This document shows, piece by piece, positions 8,308 through 17,200 of a stretch of DNA of 22,655 nt. A model generated the notes under the pieces. The model saw nothing but the letters and a program-made list of their open reading frames with translations. It did no database searches and was not told the DNA's origin. The DNA is from a virus, in IMG/VR virus record IMGVR_UViG_3300020185_004102, positions 1 to 22,655 of that record; one strand, given 5' to 3'. The first letter of the stretch is position 1. Each line of letters opens with the position of its first letter. The position numbers and the translations under genes were made by a program.

Positions 8308-11300
8308 TGCAAAATCTTACAAACATATCCAATTATATTGGTGATTATACTCCTGGCGTGGATTATAAAAAATTTGATTTTGTTTTTAATAAAGTAGATA
8401 GTTTATATTATTACGCGAAAGATGATATAACTTGGAGTGATGAATTGATTAATACTTTTGCGAATCGATACTCGCTCGATCCTTCTGGACCTCTATATGC
8501 TGGAGCTCAAACATATTATCTTTTTGATGCGCACAATGATATGTCTGATTATAAAATTGGACAAACCATAAACATTGGTGGGTCACTGTATGAAAATGAT
8601 GGTAATTTTAAAATATTAAACATAGAAAGTAATTACAATCCAAGTGCAATAAAGCCTGGAGATTATGTGCTTTCTGAAATATTGAATGGGGAGGAAGGTG
8701 TGAGTGATTGGTTTTTGTCTGACTGGTTTTTGTTGGATCAAAAAGATATTTATTGGCCTGGTCGAGATTTTGCTGCGTATGTTGATTCCAATATTGATTT
8801 ATATAATGCATACGAATCTAGCGACAAAACTTTAACGAAAGAAGCTTGGGGTAGACAACATTACAATACATATGGCGAAACAGAAAATAGGGCAGTTCCT
8901 TTGAATGAAAGAGGGAATTGGATATACCATACAAAAATAGGCTGGGTTTACACTTCGATTAAAGGTAATTTTACTCCTTCCGACAAGTCTCTATGGATGA
9001 ATATCGGCGGGCTTGATGATATGTGGTTTTTTGCCAAAAAAGATTGGACCGATGGAAACAATGCTGTATTGTATTACGAAGATTCAGGAAGAGAGGAGTA
9101 TAGCTATGAAATAACCAGCGAAAATAAATCATTTGATTCGGATACTCGAGAAATTGATGTTAGTGATGATGGTCAATTTTTAATTGCTAGAGACAATTCT
9201 TCAATAAAAAGGTATGCAAAGAATGGTGATACCTGGATTGAACAAGCATCTTTGGATTTTAATGGGGAATATAGATATTTGTGTTGCGACGGGGATTGCG
9301 ATACAATCGCTGTTTTATCTTATGATGACAATTACTACACTTTAAACACTCAAATGCTTCAAGAATATAAAGTGCATTATGATTATAATAGTGGACCGAG
9401 GGCTAGTATATATCTTTCTGTTGTACTTGGATTACCATGGAAAACAGAAAGCGGCCCACTAACAAATAGTCAATTAGAAAACTTTGAGTCTATCAGTAAT
9501 TTAAAATACGCCGGAGATCTTAAAATTTATAAATACAACTCTTCTGCGAACGCTTGGGAGGAATCTCACTCAATATCACAAATTGTAGAACAAAACTTGA
9601 TCGCAAATTTCAGTAAAAACGGTAATAATTTATTTGTTTTTGAACCTCACTCTCACGAATATAATCATTACAAAAATGGATTGCTCACTTGGCGTAGGCA
9701 ATGCATGAGAGTTTTGGCTTTTAGTGGATCTGTGTGGGAAGATGAATTGATTATGGCAGGCACAAATTACGGAAATTTTGTTGACAATAAGGAATATTCA
9801 TATGATGAACATGGATATTCTCAATCACTGACAATACACTTCAAGACTTTTGATAATAATACTTACGGTTCTGATGTGAATGTTTTATATTTTAATAGTC
9901 ATTTTGTTGCTGATCAGTTTTCTGAATATTCTTCTTCAAAGCAAGTTTATGGATCAGGATCTTTTTGTGCTAGAATGTCTGGAGATGGAAATAGAATATT
10001 TTATATCGACCATAATACCAATAAAATAAAATACATAACGCGCTCTAATTCTGGAAACTGGTTTGATAATATTGGAGAAGTTACTATGGGTGGTGATGTT
10101 TATGAATATGAGTTTCCTGATTTTCCGCTACCAATTAACGAAATAAATTTCAAAGCAAAGCAAACTGGTTGGGGCTCTAGTTCAAGAATGAATCTCGAGG
10201 TAAATTTCGATGGTTCTACTGTTGTTGCTTATGGGGCAAAAAAATCTAGTTATGAAAATTTGTGGAATGATTTCACTCAACAATATGAACGATTCGAAAA
10301 AGTCACAGAAAAAACACTTGTTTATGTCAATAATTCTTGGAAGGAAATAGATTTAAATATAAGAACAGAAAATGTATACAATACGGTTGTTAATGATATT
10401 CAATTAAGCAGAAGTTCCACAAGTCGCTTGCGAGCCGCAACGATTATGAGTAGAGAAATTAATCCAAAAAGACATTATGACTTACAATATATAATAGGTG
10501 GAATTTCTGATGCAAGTATACCTTTGAGTGATCTAAATTTGACTAGTGAGCGTGGGGGATTTAATAATGCTTGCTTGTCTATTTTTGAACTAAATGACAA
10601 TAACGAGTGGATTCAGATTGGCGAATTTGATAGAGAATCTAAATCTATTGATTTTGCGGTAGACGAGAATATTGATCATGTTTACAATTTAAAATTTGAT
10701 ACTTCAGTCTCTGGGCAAAATAGTTTATATAAATATACGGTCGGATATTTTAAATACTATACTCTTGATAGTGAGGATGGGTTCATTTATGTACAACCAT
10801 CATCAACAAGCGATGATCTTTTTGATTTTTATGAAGTCGACCAGCAAACATGGTTTACATTAAAAAGTGACAAAAAAATAATTCAAGCTGCAAATCAACA
10901 AGCCCAGCCTACTATAAATATAAATTTTCAACAAAATGAAGCTCCTGCACTCAATGTGGGGCAAGATTTTGGCACAAGAGTATGGTTGGTTGGCGCTTCA
11001 AATAATGATTCAATAACACAACTAGAAGATAAATCCGATAATGAAATAACATTAACTTCGGCGAATACTAATCCAGGTGTTGATTCTCCAGATTGGATAT
11101 CCGATGTTTTTTTCTTTGATGCAGATTATGGATCAAGTGTTACATTTACATGTCAAAATAAAAAATATGAATATTCAGATGGATATTATATATATCAACC
11201 AGATAGCATAAATTCATTGAGCGCCGAAATAACATTATTGTTTAAAAATAGATCAAGCAGAGAAACAAATGCCGTGCTTCATTTTGTTGAGAGTCACCTG

Positions 11301-12848
11301 GGTCAATATGATAAAGATAGGCCATCCCCAAATCTAAAATATAGTCAGGGTATTGCCGGATTTAGGTGGGGCGGAGAGTCAACATTTCATCCTTACGATT
11401 CGACAAGTATGCAGTCTAAAACATTTTATTGTTTAAGCTATGATCATTCATTAAATTTTGAAGATAGTAATGATTTAACTGTTAAGTTGAATAACTTTAA
11501 TACTTCTTTGTTGAATAAATCTGAAGAATTGTTTGTAAAGCGCGCGAATGATTATTCTGACACAAGATATTATGAAAAAAATGATGTTGTTTTTGTTAAG
11601 GAAAATCACCAGCATTACTATTATAAAAAAGAAGATTCTGGTTTTGGGGCTTATCCAATATCAAGTAAATCAAGCTCTTGGTCAAGAAGCGGTGGGTACT
11701 ATCAAGATATAAACACAGATTCATGGACTAGAGATTTCTTTTGGAAACCCTCTTTGGGGCTAAAAATTTCAAACAATCCAAGACTTAAGAAATTGAATCT
11801 TAATGGTCCTTATACTCAAATATATCGAGACGGAATAAATGAAAAACTATTAAACATAGATTTGGAATTCAATAACCGAGATGATCAAGAGGCATATGCT
11901 ATACTTCATTTTCTTGAACATCATTATGGATGCATTCCTTTTGCTTTTAATGTTCCTGTGCCTTACGAACAAGATAGAAATTTTGTTTGCCAAAAATGGA
12001 CTCACACCTACAATTTTAAAAATAATCATAGTATAAAAGCAACTTTTGAAGAATACCCTTTTAAATTAAGCGCTCAAAAATATGATTCTTTGATAACCGA
12101 GCCAATACTAAGAGAGTCTGAGCTGTCTATGCCTTCATCAATAATTTTTGAAGATAGTATTGAAGCCTTGAGAAGGTCTAACTTATTTAAAAAAAGAGTG
12201 TTTTTTAAAAATGTAGGAGATAAACCTTTAAAGATTAAATCCATGCAGATTATTGAATCAGAGTTTGATATTGTTGGTCAAGATGAAGATTCTTCTGAAG
12301 CCGTAATGTTACTAGAGAAAGATAATGATATTGATTATGTTTTGGTATTACCCCCCGGTTCTAATCTCCCTTTTGGGTTGAATAATCAAACAATTAGAAT
12401 ATATAAACAATATTCTGATGGAGTTGCAGGGGGAACTTCTTTTAGTGTTGTTCAAGAAATTAATGGTTCTTACCAAAGAGTATCAATTGATGGCTCGCCA
12501 AATAGGTTTTTCCAGAGTAATGCCGGTTATATTATGAATTTAAATACTGGGGAAATTAGTGATACATATGCAGGATTTATTGATGATTTATTGTTCAAAA
12601 ATAATAGAAATAAATATCTTTCTGGATCTTATATTTCTTTGAATGCTGGGAAGACGGGGTATATTGATATTTATTATAATGGATCTTTGCAAGAACTTGA
12701 TTTTTATGATTCTTTAACTGATGCTCAATTTATACAAGTTATACAAGCACAAAAAAGTTTCAATGGAAAACTTGAAATTGTCGTTGAAAATAGTAATGGC
12801 ACAGAACAAACTTTAAGTTCAGATATACAAATAAACCTACAAAAATAA
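8307..12848 (+). CDS. Giant gpM-like minor tail protein with propeller-like and accessory modules
   Basis: This is a 1513-residue tail-tip protein. The frame extends upstream to 8217, but ATG 8307 in TAATG is the likely start; earlier codons only re-read the previous gene. Order: a short Tyr-rich CBM-like segment (residues 10-41); a DLYNAYESS to YGETENRA module (about 166-200) like repeats in extracellular bacterial proteins; a WIYHTKIGWVY motif (about 210); a diverged beta-propeller-like stretch (about 277-690) with repeated S.DG....A and Y....W patterns; two M domains (929-1070 and 1139-1255); and an Ig-like end domain. The second M domain (RDGINEKLLNIDLEF, then ILHFLEHHYG, then FVCQKW) matches the lambda gpM family, whose prototype has only about 110 residues. 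Role inferred: tail-tip assembly around the tape measure end plus surface binding. Confidence 0.75.
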   Translation: MQNLTNISNYIGDYTPGVDYKKFDFVFNKVDSLYYYAKDDITWSDELINTFANRYSLDPSGPLYAGAQTYYLFDAHNDMSDYKIGQTINIGGSLYENDGNFKILNIESNYNPSAIKPGDYVLSEILNGEEGVSDWFLSDWFLLDQKDIYWPGRDFAAYVDSNIDLYNAYESSDKTLTKEAWGRQHYNTYGETENRAVPLNERGNWIYHTKIGWVYTSIKGNFTPSDKSLWMNIGGLDDMWFFAKKDWTDGNNAVLYYEDSGREEYSYEITSENKSFDSDTREIDVSDDGQFLIARDNSSIKRYAKNGDTWIEQASLDFNGEYRYLCCDGDCDTIAVLSYDDNYYTLNTQMLQEYKVHYDYNSGPRASIYLSVVLGLPWKTESGPLTNSQLENFESISNLKYAGDLKIYKYNSSANAWEESHSISQIVEQNLIANFSKNGNNLFVFEPHSHEYNHYKNGLLTWRRQCMRVLAFSGSVWEDELIMAGTNYGNFVDNKEYSYDEHGYSQSLTIHFKTFDNNTYGSDVNVLYFNSHFVADQFSEYSSSKQVYGSGSFCARMSGDGNRIFYIDHNTNKIKYITRSNSGNWFDNIGEVTMGGDVYEYEFPDFPLPINEINFKAKQTGWGSSSRMNLEVNFDGSTVVAYGAKKSSYENLWNDFTQQYERFEKVTEKTLVYVNNSWKEIDLNIRTENVYNTVVNDIQLSRSSTSRLRAATIMSREINPKRHYDLQYIIGGISDASIPLSDLNLTSERGGFNNACLSIFELNDNNEWIQIGEFDRESKSIDFAVDENIDHVYNLKFDTSVSGQNSLYKYTVGYFKYYTLDSEDGFIYVQPSSTSDDLFDFYEVDQQTWFTLKSDKKIIQAANQQAQPTININFQQNEAPALNVGQDFGTRVWLVGASNNDSITQLEDKSDNEITLTSANTNPGVDSPDWISDVFFFDADYGSSVTFTCQNKKYEYSDGYYIYQPDSINSLSAEITLLFKNRSSRETNAVLHFVESHLGQYDKDRPSPNLKYSQGIAGFRWGGESTFHPYDSTSMQSKTFYCLSYDHSLNFEDSNDLTVKLNNFNTSLLNKSEELFVKRANDYSDTRYYEKNDVVFVKENHQHYYYKKEDSGFGAYPISSKSSSWSRSGGYYQDINTDSWTRDFFWKPSLGLKISNNPRLKKLNLNGPYTQIYRDGINEKLLNIDLEFNNRDDQEAYAILHFLEHHYGCIPFAFNVPVPYEQDRNFVCQKWTHTYNFKNNHSIKATFEEYPFKLSAQKYDSLITEPILRESELSMPSSIIFEDSIEALRRSNLFKKRVFFKNVGDKPLKIKSMQIIESEFDIVGQDEDSSEAVMLLEKDNDIDYVLVLPPGSNLPFGLNNQTIRIYKQYSDGVAGGTSFSVVQEINGSYQRVSIDGSPNRFFQSNAGYIMNLNTGEISDTYAGFIDDLLFKNNRNKYLSGSYISLNAGKTGYIDIYYNGSLQELDFYDSLTDAQFIQVIQAQKSFNGKLEIVVENSNGTEQTLSSDIQINLQK
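9136..10370 (+). other. Diverged beta-propeller-like repeats in the gpM-like protein
   Basis: The region reads as repeated units of the form S-x-D/N-G-x-x-[IVL]-x-[AVF], later Y-x-x-x-x-x-x-W. Examples are DVSDDGQFLIARD followed by IKRYAKNGDTWIEQ, LIANFSKNGNNLFVFE followed by FSGSVWED, ARMSGDGNRIFYID followed by NSGNWFD, and EVNFDGSTVVAYGA followed by YVNNSWKEID. This is the pattern of FG-GAP/WD-like propellers that I recall from environmental phage structural proteins. The blades are strongly diverged and the blade count is uncertain. Confidence 0.5.
11091..12074 (+). repeat. Tandem duplication of the gpM-type domain with an inserted aromatic module
   Basis: Copy A (11091-11519) and copy B (11721-12074) align by eye. 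DWISDVFFFDADYG aligns with SWTRDFFWKPSLG, the strand LSAEITLLFKNRSSRE with LLNIDLEFNNRDDQE, VLHFVESHLG with ILHFLEHHYG, and TFYCLSYDHSLNF with NFVCQKWTHTYNF. Copy B keeps the family signature better; copy A carries a Gly-rich insertion after HLG. Between them (11550-11690) is a short Tyr/Trp module, YYEKNDVVF to YYYKKEDSG to SSW, of the CBM5/12-like kind. Confidence 0.7.
12147..12848 (+). other. Split Ig-like (ASH/HYDIN-type) C-terminal domain of the gpM-like protein
   Basis: The segment KRVFFKNVGDKPLKIKSM followed by a SEFDIVG strand resembles the first half of ASH/HYDIN-type Ig domains (v.F.N.G..pL.I). The matching last strands, SLNAGKTGYIDIYYNG and GKLEIVVENSNG, appear only about 110 residues later. 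The insert between (about 12360-12610) holds a Phe/Tyr-rich segment with VSIDGSPNRFF. The assignment is by pattern only. Confidence 0.4.
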
Positions 12849-13942
12849 TGTCTCAATCAGAATCAAATTTAAACAAACAATTATCTTCTTTGTTGCCCGA
12901 CACATTAATCGAGCTGTTTGAAATAGATTTTAGTACCATGCAGGAAAATTTTGAAAGATTGAAAGATATGTATGGTATTAATGTTGGGGCAGATACTGTT
13001 TATAGATTTTGTTCATCAGCAAATTCAACCAATCCAATTATATGGAAGGGTAAATCATATCAGCCTATGCCTATTATGGTAGAAGGCTTCGAAAGTAAAA
13101 ATGACGGTCGATTTCCAAGGCCAAAATTAATGATTGCTAATCCAGATGGCATATTTTCTAGAATAATATATAATAACAATGATTTTGTTGGATGTAAGGT
13201 CACGCGAAAAAGAACATATGTTCGATTCTTAGATGACGAAAATTTTCAAAACAGAAATTTAAACACAGAAGGAAAAAATCCATTTGGTAAATCTGATAGC
13301 GATTCATTTTTGCCTGATGATGTATATTATATAAATCGAAAAGTTTCTGAAGATAAAAGCTCTATCGCGTTTGAACTATCTTCCCCATTAGAGTTGAAAG
13401 ATTCTTGGTTACCTGGAAGGAGGCTGTATGCAAACATGTGCACATGGAAATATAGATGTGATATTGGTTGCGGTTATAAGGGTTTGCCAATTGAGACAGT
13501 TGACGGGCAAAATTTAACAGAAAACTTTGCATTTAATAATAATTTAGATAATTTTGGTGGCATAAACCCTTTGCAATATCCTGGTGGTATTGATGATATC
13601 CCTGAATGGTCAAAGTTTGGAAGAACTGGTCAATCTACTTCTGCTGGAGGTTATAATTTGAGCGATGTTGTGAAAATAATTCCAAGAAGTTCCAATAATC
13701 CATACAAGCGAACTGCGCAAGTTTTTGTTTGTATACAAGATCATATATCTTCTGCTGATCATCATCCATATTTTGATAAAGAGTTTTGGTTGAAAGATGA
13801 ATGTTCAAAAAATTTAAAAGCTTGTAAAAAAAGATTCGATCCAAATTCCGAGTTTGGTTCTCATAATAAATCAGAAAATATCAGCCCAGGCTTGAGGTTC
13901 GGGGCATTTCCTGGTGCGGCAGGATTTGGTTATGAGTCATAA
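12848..13942 (+). CDS. L: Minor tail protein L-like, iron-sulfur tail-tip protein
   Basis: A 364-residue homologue of lambda gpL, longer than the prototype of about 230. The N-terminal part follows the family pattern: LLPDTLIELFEIDF, then the ITWKG-like IIWKGKSYQPMPI, EGFESKNDGRFPRPKLMIAN, and KVTRKRTYVRFLD. The C-terminal part carries the cysteines that bind a 4Fe-4S cluster in lambda gpL: Cys198 and Cys208 (CTWKYRCDIGCGYKG), Cys319 and Cys326 (ECSKNLKACKKRFD). An extra Cys204 sits between the first two. The protein ends in the family-typical FGAFPGAAGF. About 110 residues separate the two cysteine pairs, and an aromatic CBM-like module fills part of this loop. The start is ATG in TAATG, without a visible Shine-Dalgarno. 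In lambda, gpL joins the tail tip with gpJ, gpI and gpK. Confidence 0.88.
   Translation: MSQSESNLNKQLSSLLPDTLIELFEIDFSTMQENFERLKDMYGINVGADTVYRFCSSANSTNPIIWKGKSYQPMPIMVEGFESKNDGRFPRPKLMIANPDGIFSRIIYNNNDFVGCKVTRKRTYVRFLDDENFQNRNLNTEGKNPFGKSDSDSFLPDDVYYINRKVSEDKSSIAFELSSPLELKDSWLPGRRLYANMCTWKYRCDIGCGYKGLPIETVDGQNLTENFAFNNNLDNFGGINPLQYPGGIDDIPEWSKFGRTGQSTSAGGYNLSDVVKIIPRSSNNPYKRTAQVFVCIQDHISSADHHPYFDKEFWLKDECSKNLKACKKRFDPNSEFGSHNKSENISPGLRFGAFPGAAGFGYES
13646..13798 (+). other. CBM-like aromatic module in the loop between gpL cysteine pairs
   Basis: Residues about 267-317 read GGYNLSDVVKI, then QVFVCIQDHISSADHHP, then FDKEFW. This is the plan of small CBM5/12-like modules (Y..GD.V, then a strand with an aromatic or Cys, then H/N...P and a terminal W). 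It lies directly before Cys319 of the iron-sulfur site. Sugar binding is inferred only. Confidence 0.45.
13921..13924 (+). promoter_or_regulatory. Shine-Dalgarno AGGA deciding the start of the JAMM gene
   Basis: AGGA lies 7 nt before ATG 13932, inside the end of the gpL-like gene. It favours 13932 over the upstream in-frame GTG at 13914. Confidence 0.6.
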
Positions 13943-14282
13943 AATAAGTGAATCCATTTTGAAACAAATCTCAAGCTTTGCGAGGCAAAATAAAAATCAA
14001 GAAATTTGTGGGATTATTGTAAATATTGATGGACAAAAAAAATTCATCGAATGTGAGAATCTTGCACACGATAAACAAAAATTTTTCGCTATAGATTGTG
14101 GGGTTTATATTGAGAATAATGTGGAGGTAGTTGTTCATTCTCATTGTCTTGGTTCGGCTAGCCCGTCGTCAACAGATTGTAGGTGCGCTAATAATCTAGA
14201 GCTTCCTTTTTTAATTTATAGTACAATTGATGATAACTTTTGTTTATATGAAAATAAAAGTGTAATAAAATTTAAGGTTTAA
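13932..14282 (+). CDS. K: gpK-like JAMM (MPN+) zinc metallopeptidase, lacking the NlpC/P60 half
   Basis: A 116-residue protein with the full JAMM motif: Glu24 (NQEICGII), then H69-x-H71-x7-S79-x2-D82 in VVHSHCLGSASPSSTD. The spacing is exactly that of active JAB1/MPN+ enzymes. Lambda gpK joins this domain to an NlpC/P60 peptidase, which is missing here; the reading frame simply ends after FKV with TAA. A frame extension to GTG 13914 exists but has no ribosome site. The gene overlaps the 3' end of the gpL-like gene by 11 nt. The role in tail tip assembly is known from lambda; the substrate is not. Cys32-type residues (Cys26, Cys49, Cys72, Cys84) are frequent for such a small protein. Confidence 0.88.
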   Translation: MSHKISESILKQISSFARQNKNQEICGIIVNIDGQKKFIECENLAHDKQKFFAIDCGVYIENNVEVVVHSHCLGSASPSSTDCRCANNLELPFLIYSTIDDNFCLYENKSVIKFKV

Positions 14283-14285
14283 GGA
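14281..14285 (+). promoter_or_regulatory. Shine-Dalgarno AAGGA before the I-J fusion gene
   Basis: AAGGA overlaps the TAA of the JAMM gene and lies only 3 nt before GTG 14289, a short spacing. No better in-frame start exists, since the first beta strand (KVYLHG) follows at once. Confidence 0.5.
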
Positions 14286-14288
14286 ATA

Positions 14289-17200
14289 GTGAATAAGGTA
14301 TATCTACATGGTGGCCTCGGCAAGAGGTTTGGTAAAACATGGCATGTTGCTGCAAACAATTCTCAAGAGGTTGTTCAGGCAATTGATGCCAATGCAGATG
14401 GTTTTGTTGGATATATTGTAAAGCAATCTCTTGAAGGAAACGAGCATTATTTACTTGCAAAAGATCCCAAGCAAATAAAAACTCAGGAGGAACTAATTGA
14501 CAACATGGTTGATCCCCAAAAATTGTCAAAAGAAATACACATTGTACCAAGCATATATGGAGGGTTTATTGCAGGCTTCCTGGGAAAATTTGTCATCGCA
14601 AAAGTGGCGGGCGCAATGTCCGCCGCAATCTGGGGGGCTGTTGCTCAATTGGCTATCAGTGCACTCATGAAAACTCCAGAAGACAAGGTGCAAACACGAG
14701 GAGAAAACGTTTCAACAAAATCATTTTTATTGGGCGCATCAAGAGAAAGTGCGAGTCAGGGAGGTTCAATACCTCTTGGGTATGGCCGCGCTTTTGTGGG
14801 TCCAAACTTGATTGGGCAATCAATGAAGACAACCAAAATAAAGAGCGATTATTTAGAATCTTCCACAGAATTAACATTCACCCACTTGATATCCGAGGGT
14901 CCAATTGAAGGTCCTGTTAATGAATATGGGAAAAATGTTGATGCATGGGAGACAGATACAAATAATCAAATCAAACCAAGTAAAGAAGTTCAGCGCGCAT
15001 TGTATATAAACGAAAATCAACTGCTGAAGGGTGAATTTTATAATTACAACCTGAATGAAGAAGATGCGCTTCCGGTTTTAAATATTGACCCAAAAGAATC
15101 TAAAATATTAAGCAATTACTCTTCGTTTATCTACACATATGGACAAGAACTTTTTGGAGCTTCTCCATACTTTTCTTCAGATAATACCGCTAGAACAACT
15201 CCTGTTCTTACGATAGAAGAGGCTTTAAAGGAGGCTACAATATTTTCCCATAAAATTTCTAATATAGACACAAGTCAAGTAATTTTAAATATAAGAGCAT
15301 CTATTTTTGAGACTGTTCAGGAGACAGGAAACAATAGAGCTGATGAAGTATTTTTCGCTGTTTTTGTTGTACAGGATAATGGTACTCGAGTGAATGTGCT
15401 TGATGCTCCTGAGTTTTGCTCGGTTAGAATGGATGCCTCTGGTGTATTAACTGATCAAGATGGTAATTTCTTGGGAGTTTCAAAAACCGGATCTAATAGT
15501 TTTAAAATTAATGGAGTTGCAACTTCTGCTTATCAATTTGAGCTGGCTATAAATTTTAAAAAAGAATTCAAATCAAAAACACCAACAATTCAAATTGTAA
15601 AATTAAGTAAAGAGCTTGATACTGCGGCGGCTTCAAATGTTTTTACTCAGTGGCAAACAACAAAAAAAAGATTATTCAGTAAAAAAGTTAATACTCACAA
15701 AAAAACTGACTGGAATAGCGTTGGTGGGCAGGGGAGAAGTAGAAGTTTAATAATTGCCAATATAGAAGAAAGAATATATGCTCAATTACTTTACCCAAAT
15801 TGTGTTACTTCGTCTATCAAGATTGATAGTTTGAACTTTTCAAATCAACCGACCTTTATGTGGCATTTAAAATTAAAAAAGGTATTGATTCCAAGTAATT
15901 ACGATCCAGTTGCAAGAAAATATTACGGGCCGTGGAATGGTCTATTCAAGGGACAAACTAGCGTGGCGGAATCAATATATTCTATACCTGACTCACAAAA
16001 GCGTTGGACAGATAATCCTGCTTGGGTGTTTTATGATCTTGTTTCTAATCCTACATATGGCTGCGGGAAATATGGCGTAGAAGAATTTGATATTGATAAA
16101 TGGCAATTGTATAAAATAGCAAAATATTGTGACGAATTGGTTGAAACGAGTTATTCAATACAAACTGCTTCTGGCTTGCCATATAGTTTTGAATATCAAG
16201 ATACTGGTAACTTGACGGCAGTTGAGGGCGAAAAGTATTTCAGTATAACGATAGATGAAAAACATTATTACAAGCAATCGGGCGGATTGATTTCACAGGA
16301 ATTGACCAACGAATCATTTCAAAAATATTATGAATTTAATAGTCCAGGAAATTATAGTTTAACTGTTCCAGAGGGGGTTAGATCGGTGACTGCTTTTGTA
16401 GTTGGCGGAGGCGGTAGCGGTGAGCGCATCGGATTTAATGCGCCTAGTATTAATTTTGCAAATAAGGACACTCTTTTATATACAAACGTCAATGGATTGA
16501 ATGGGCAAGCTTCAAGTTTAAGTTCTAGTGGTGGTTTGAATATTGTTGCTCATGGAGGATTAGGTGGAGGCAGAAATGATTATGCTAACAGTGGAAAAAA
16601 TACAATAAATGGAGCATCAAAAGTCAATTCTCAAATTCTGGGATTTGCATCAAACGGAAGAGGTGGAGCAAGTAGAATTTCAAGTAGTGATAATTTTGCT
16701 ATTGCTGGCGCCAAAGGTTCTAATTTTGGACCTAAGGGGTCTTCTAGTTTAAAACCATCATATGGAGCTGGAAGTGGAAGTGGTTCTAGGATAGTATCGT
16801 ATTTTTTCCCATTTAAAGGTGTGGTAACTACAGAAATAAAATCTGTAGATTTGCTTGGTGGGGGATCTGCCGGAGCATCTTTATGTGAAATAAATGTTGA
16901 TGCTGGTCAAGTTTTGAATATAACTGTTGGTTCTGGCGGAGCAGCACACAGTGGAGTAGGCGCTGGTGGATCTGGTAAGGTTACTATAATTTATAATATA
17001 GAAGGTTTAACTTCTCTAAGCGCTGAGGAGCAATTTATTGATATGTTTGGAGATGGAGAAAGTCATAAAGGCAAGTCTGTTGCATTTTTTATAAACAAAC
17101 ATTCGCACCAAAATAACGCCTCTAATTTTATTCAAGACATTAAAAATAAATCTGTACTGAGGGAAAATATCTCTATCGAGCGGCGACAAATAATAAGCTC

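Noticed and set aside
13914-13931. GTG start for the JAMM gene
   Set aside because: The ATG at 13932 has an AGGA at good spacing, whereas the GTG has none and lies deeper in the gpL-like gene.
6228-14289. Promoters or terminators between genes
   Set aside because: Gaps are at most 6 nt and no hairpin with a T-run was seen at any junction; AT-rich -10-like strings occur everywhere by composition.
15660-15675. A-run in gpJ as a programmed frameshift site
   Set aside because: The gpJ frame continues normally after it, and the alternative frame gives no meaningful product. The known lambda tail frameshift lies before the tape measure gene, outside this window.
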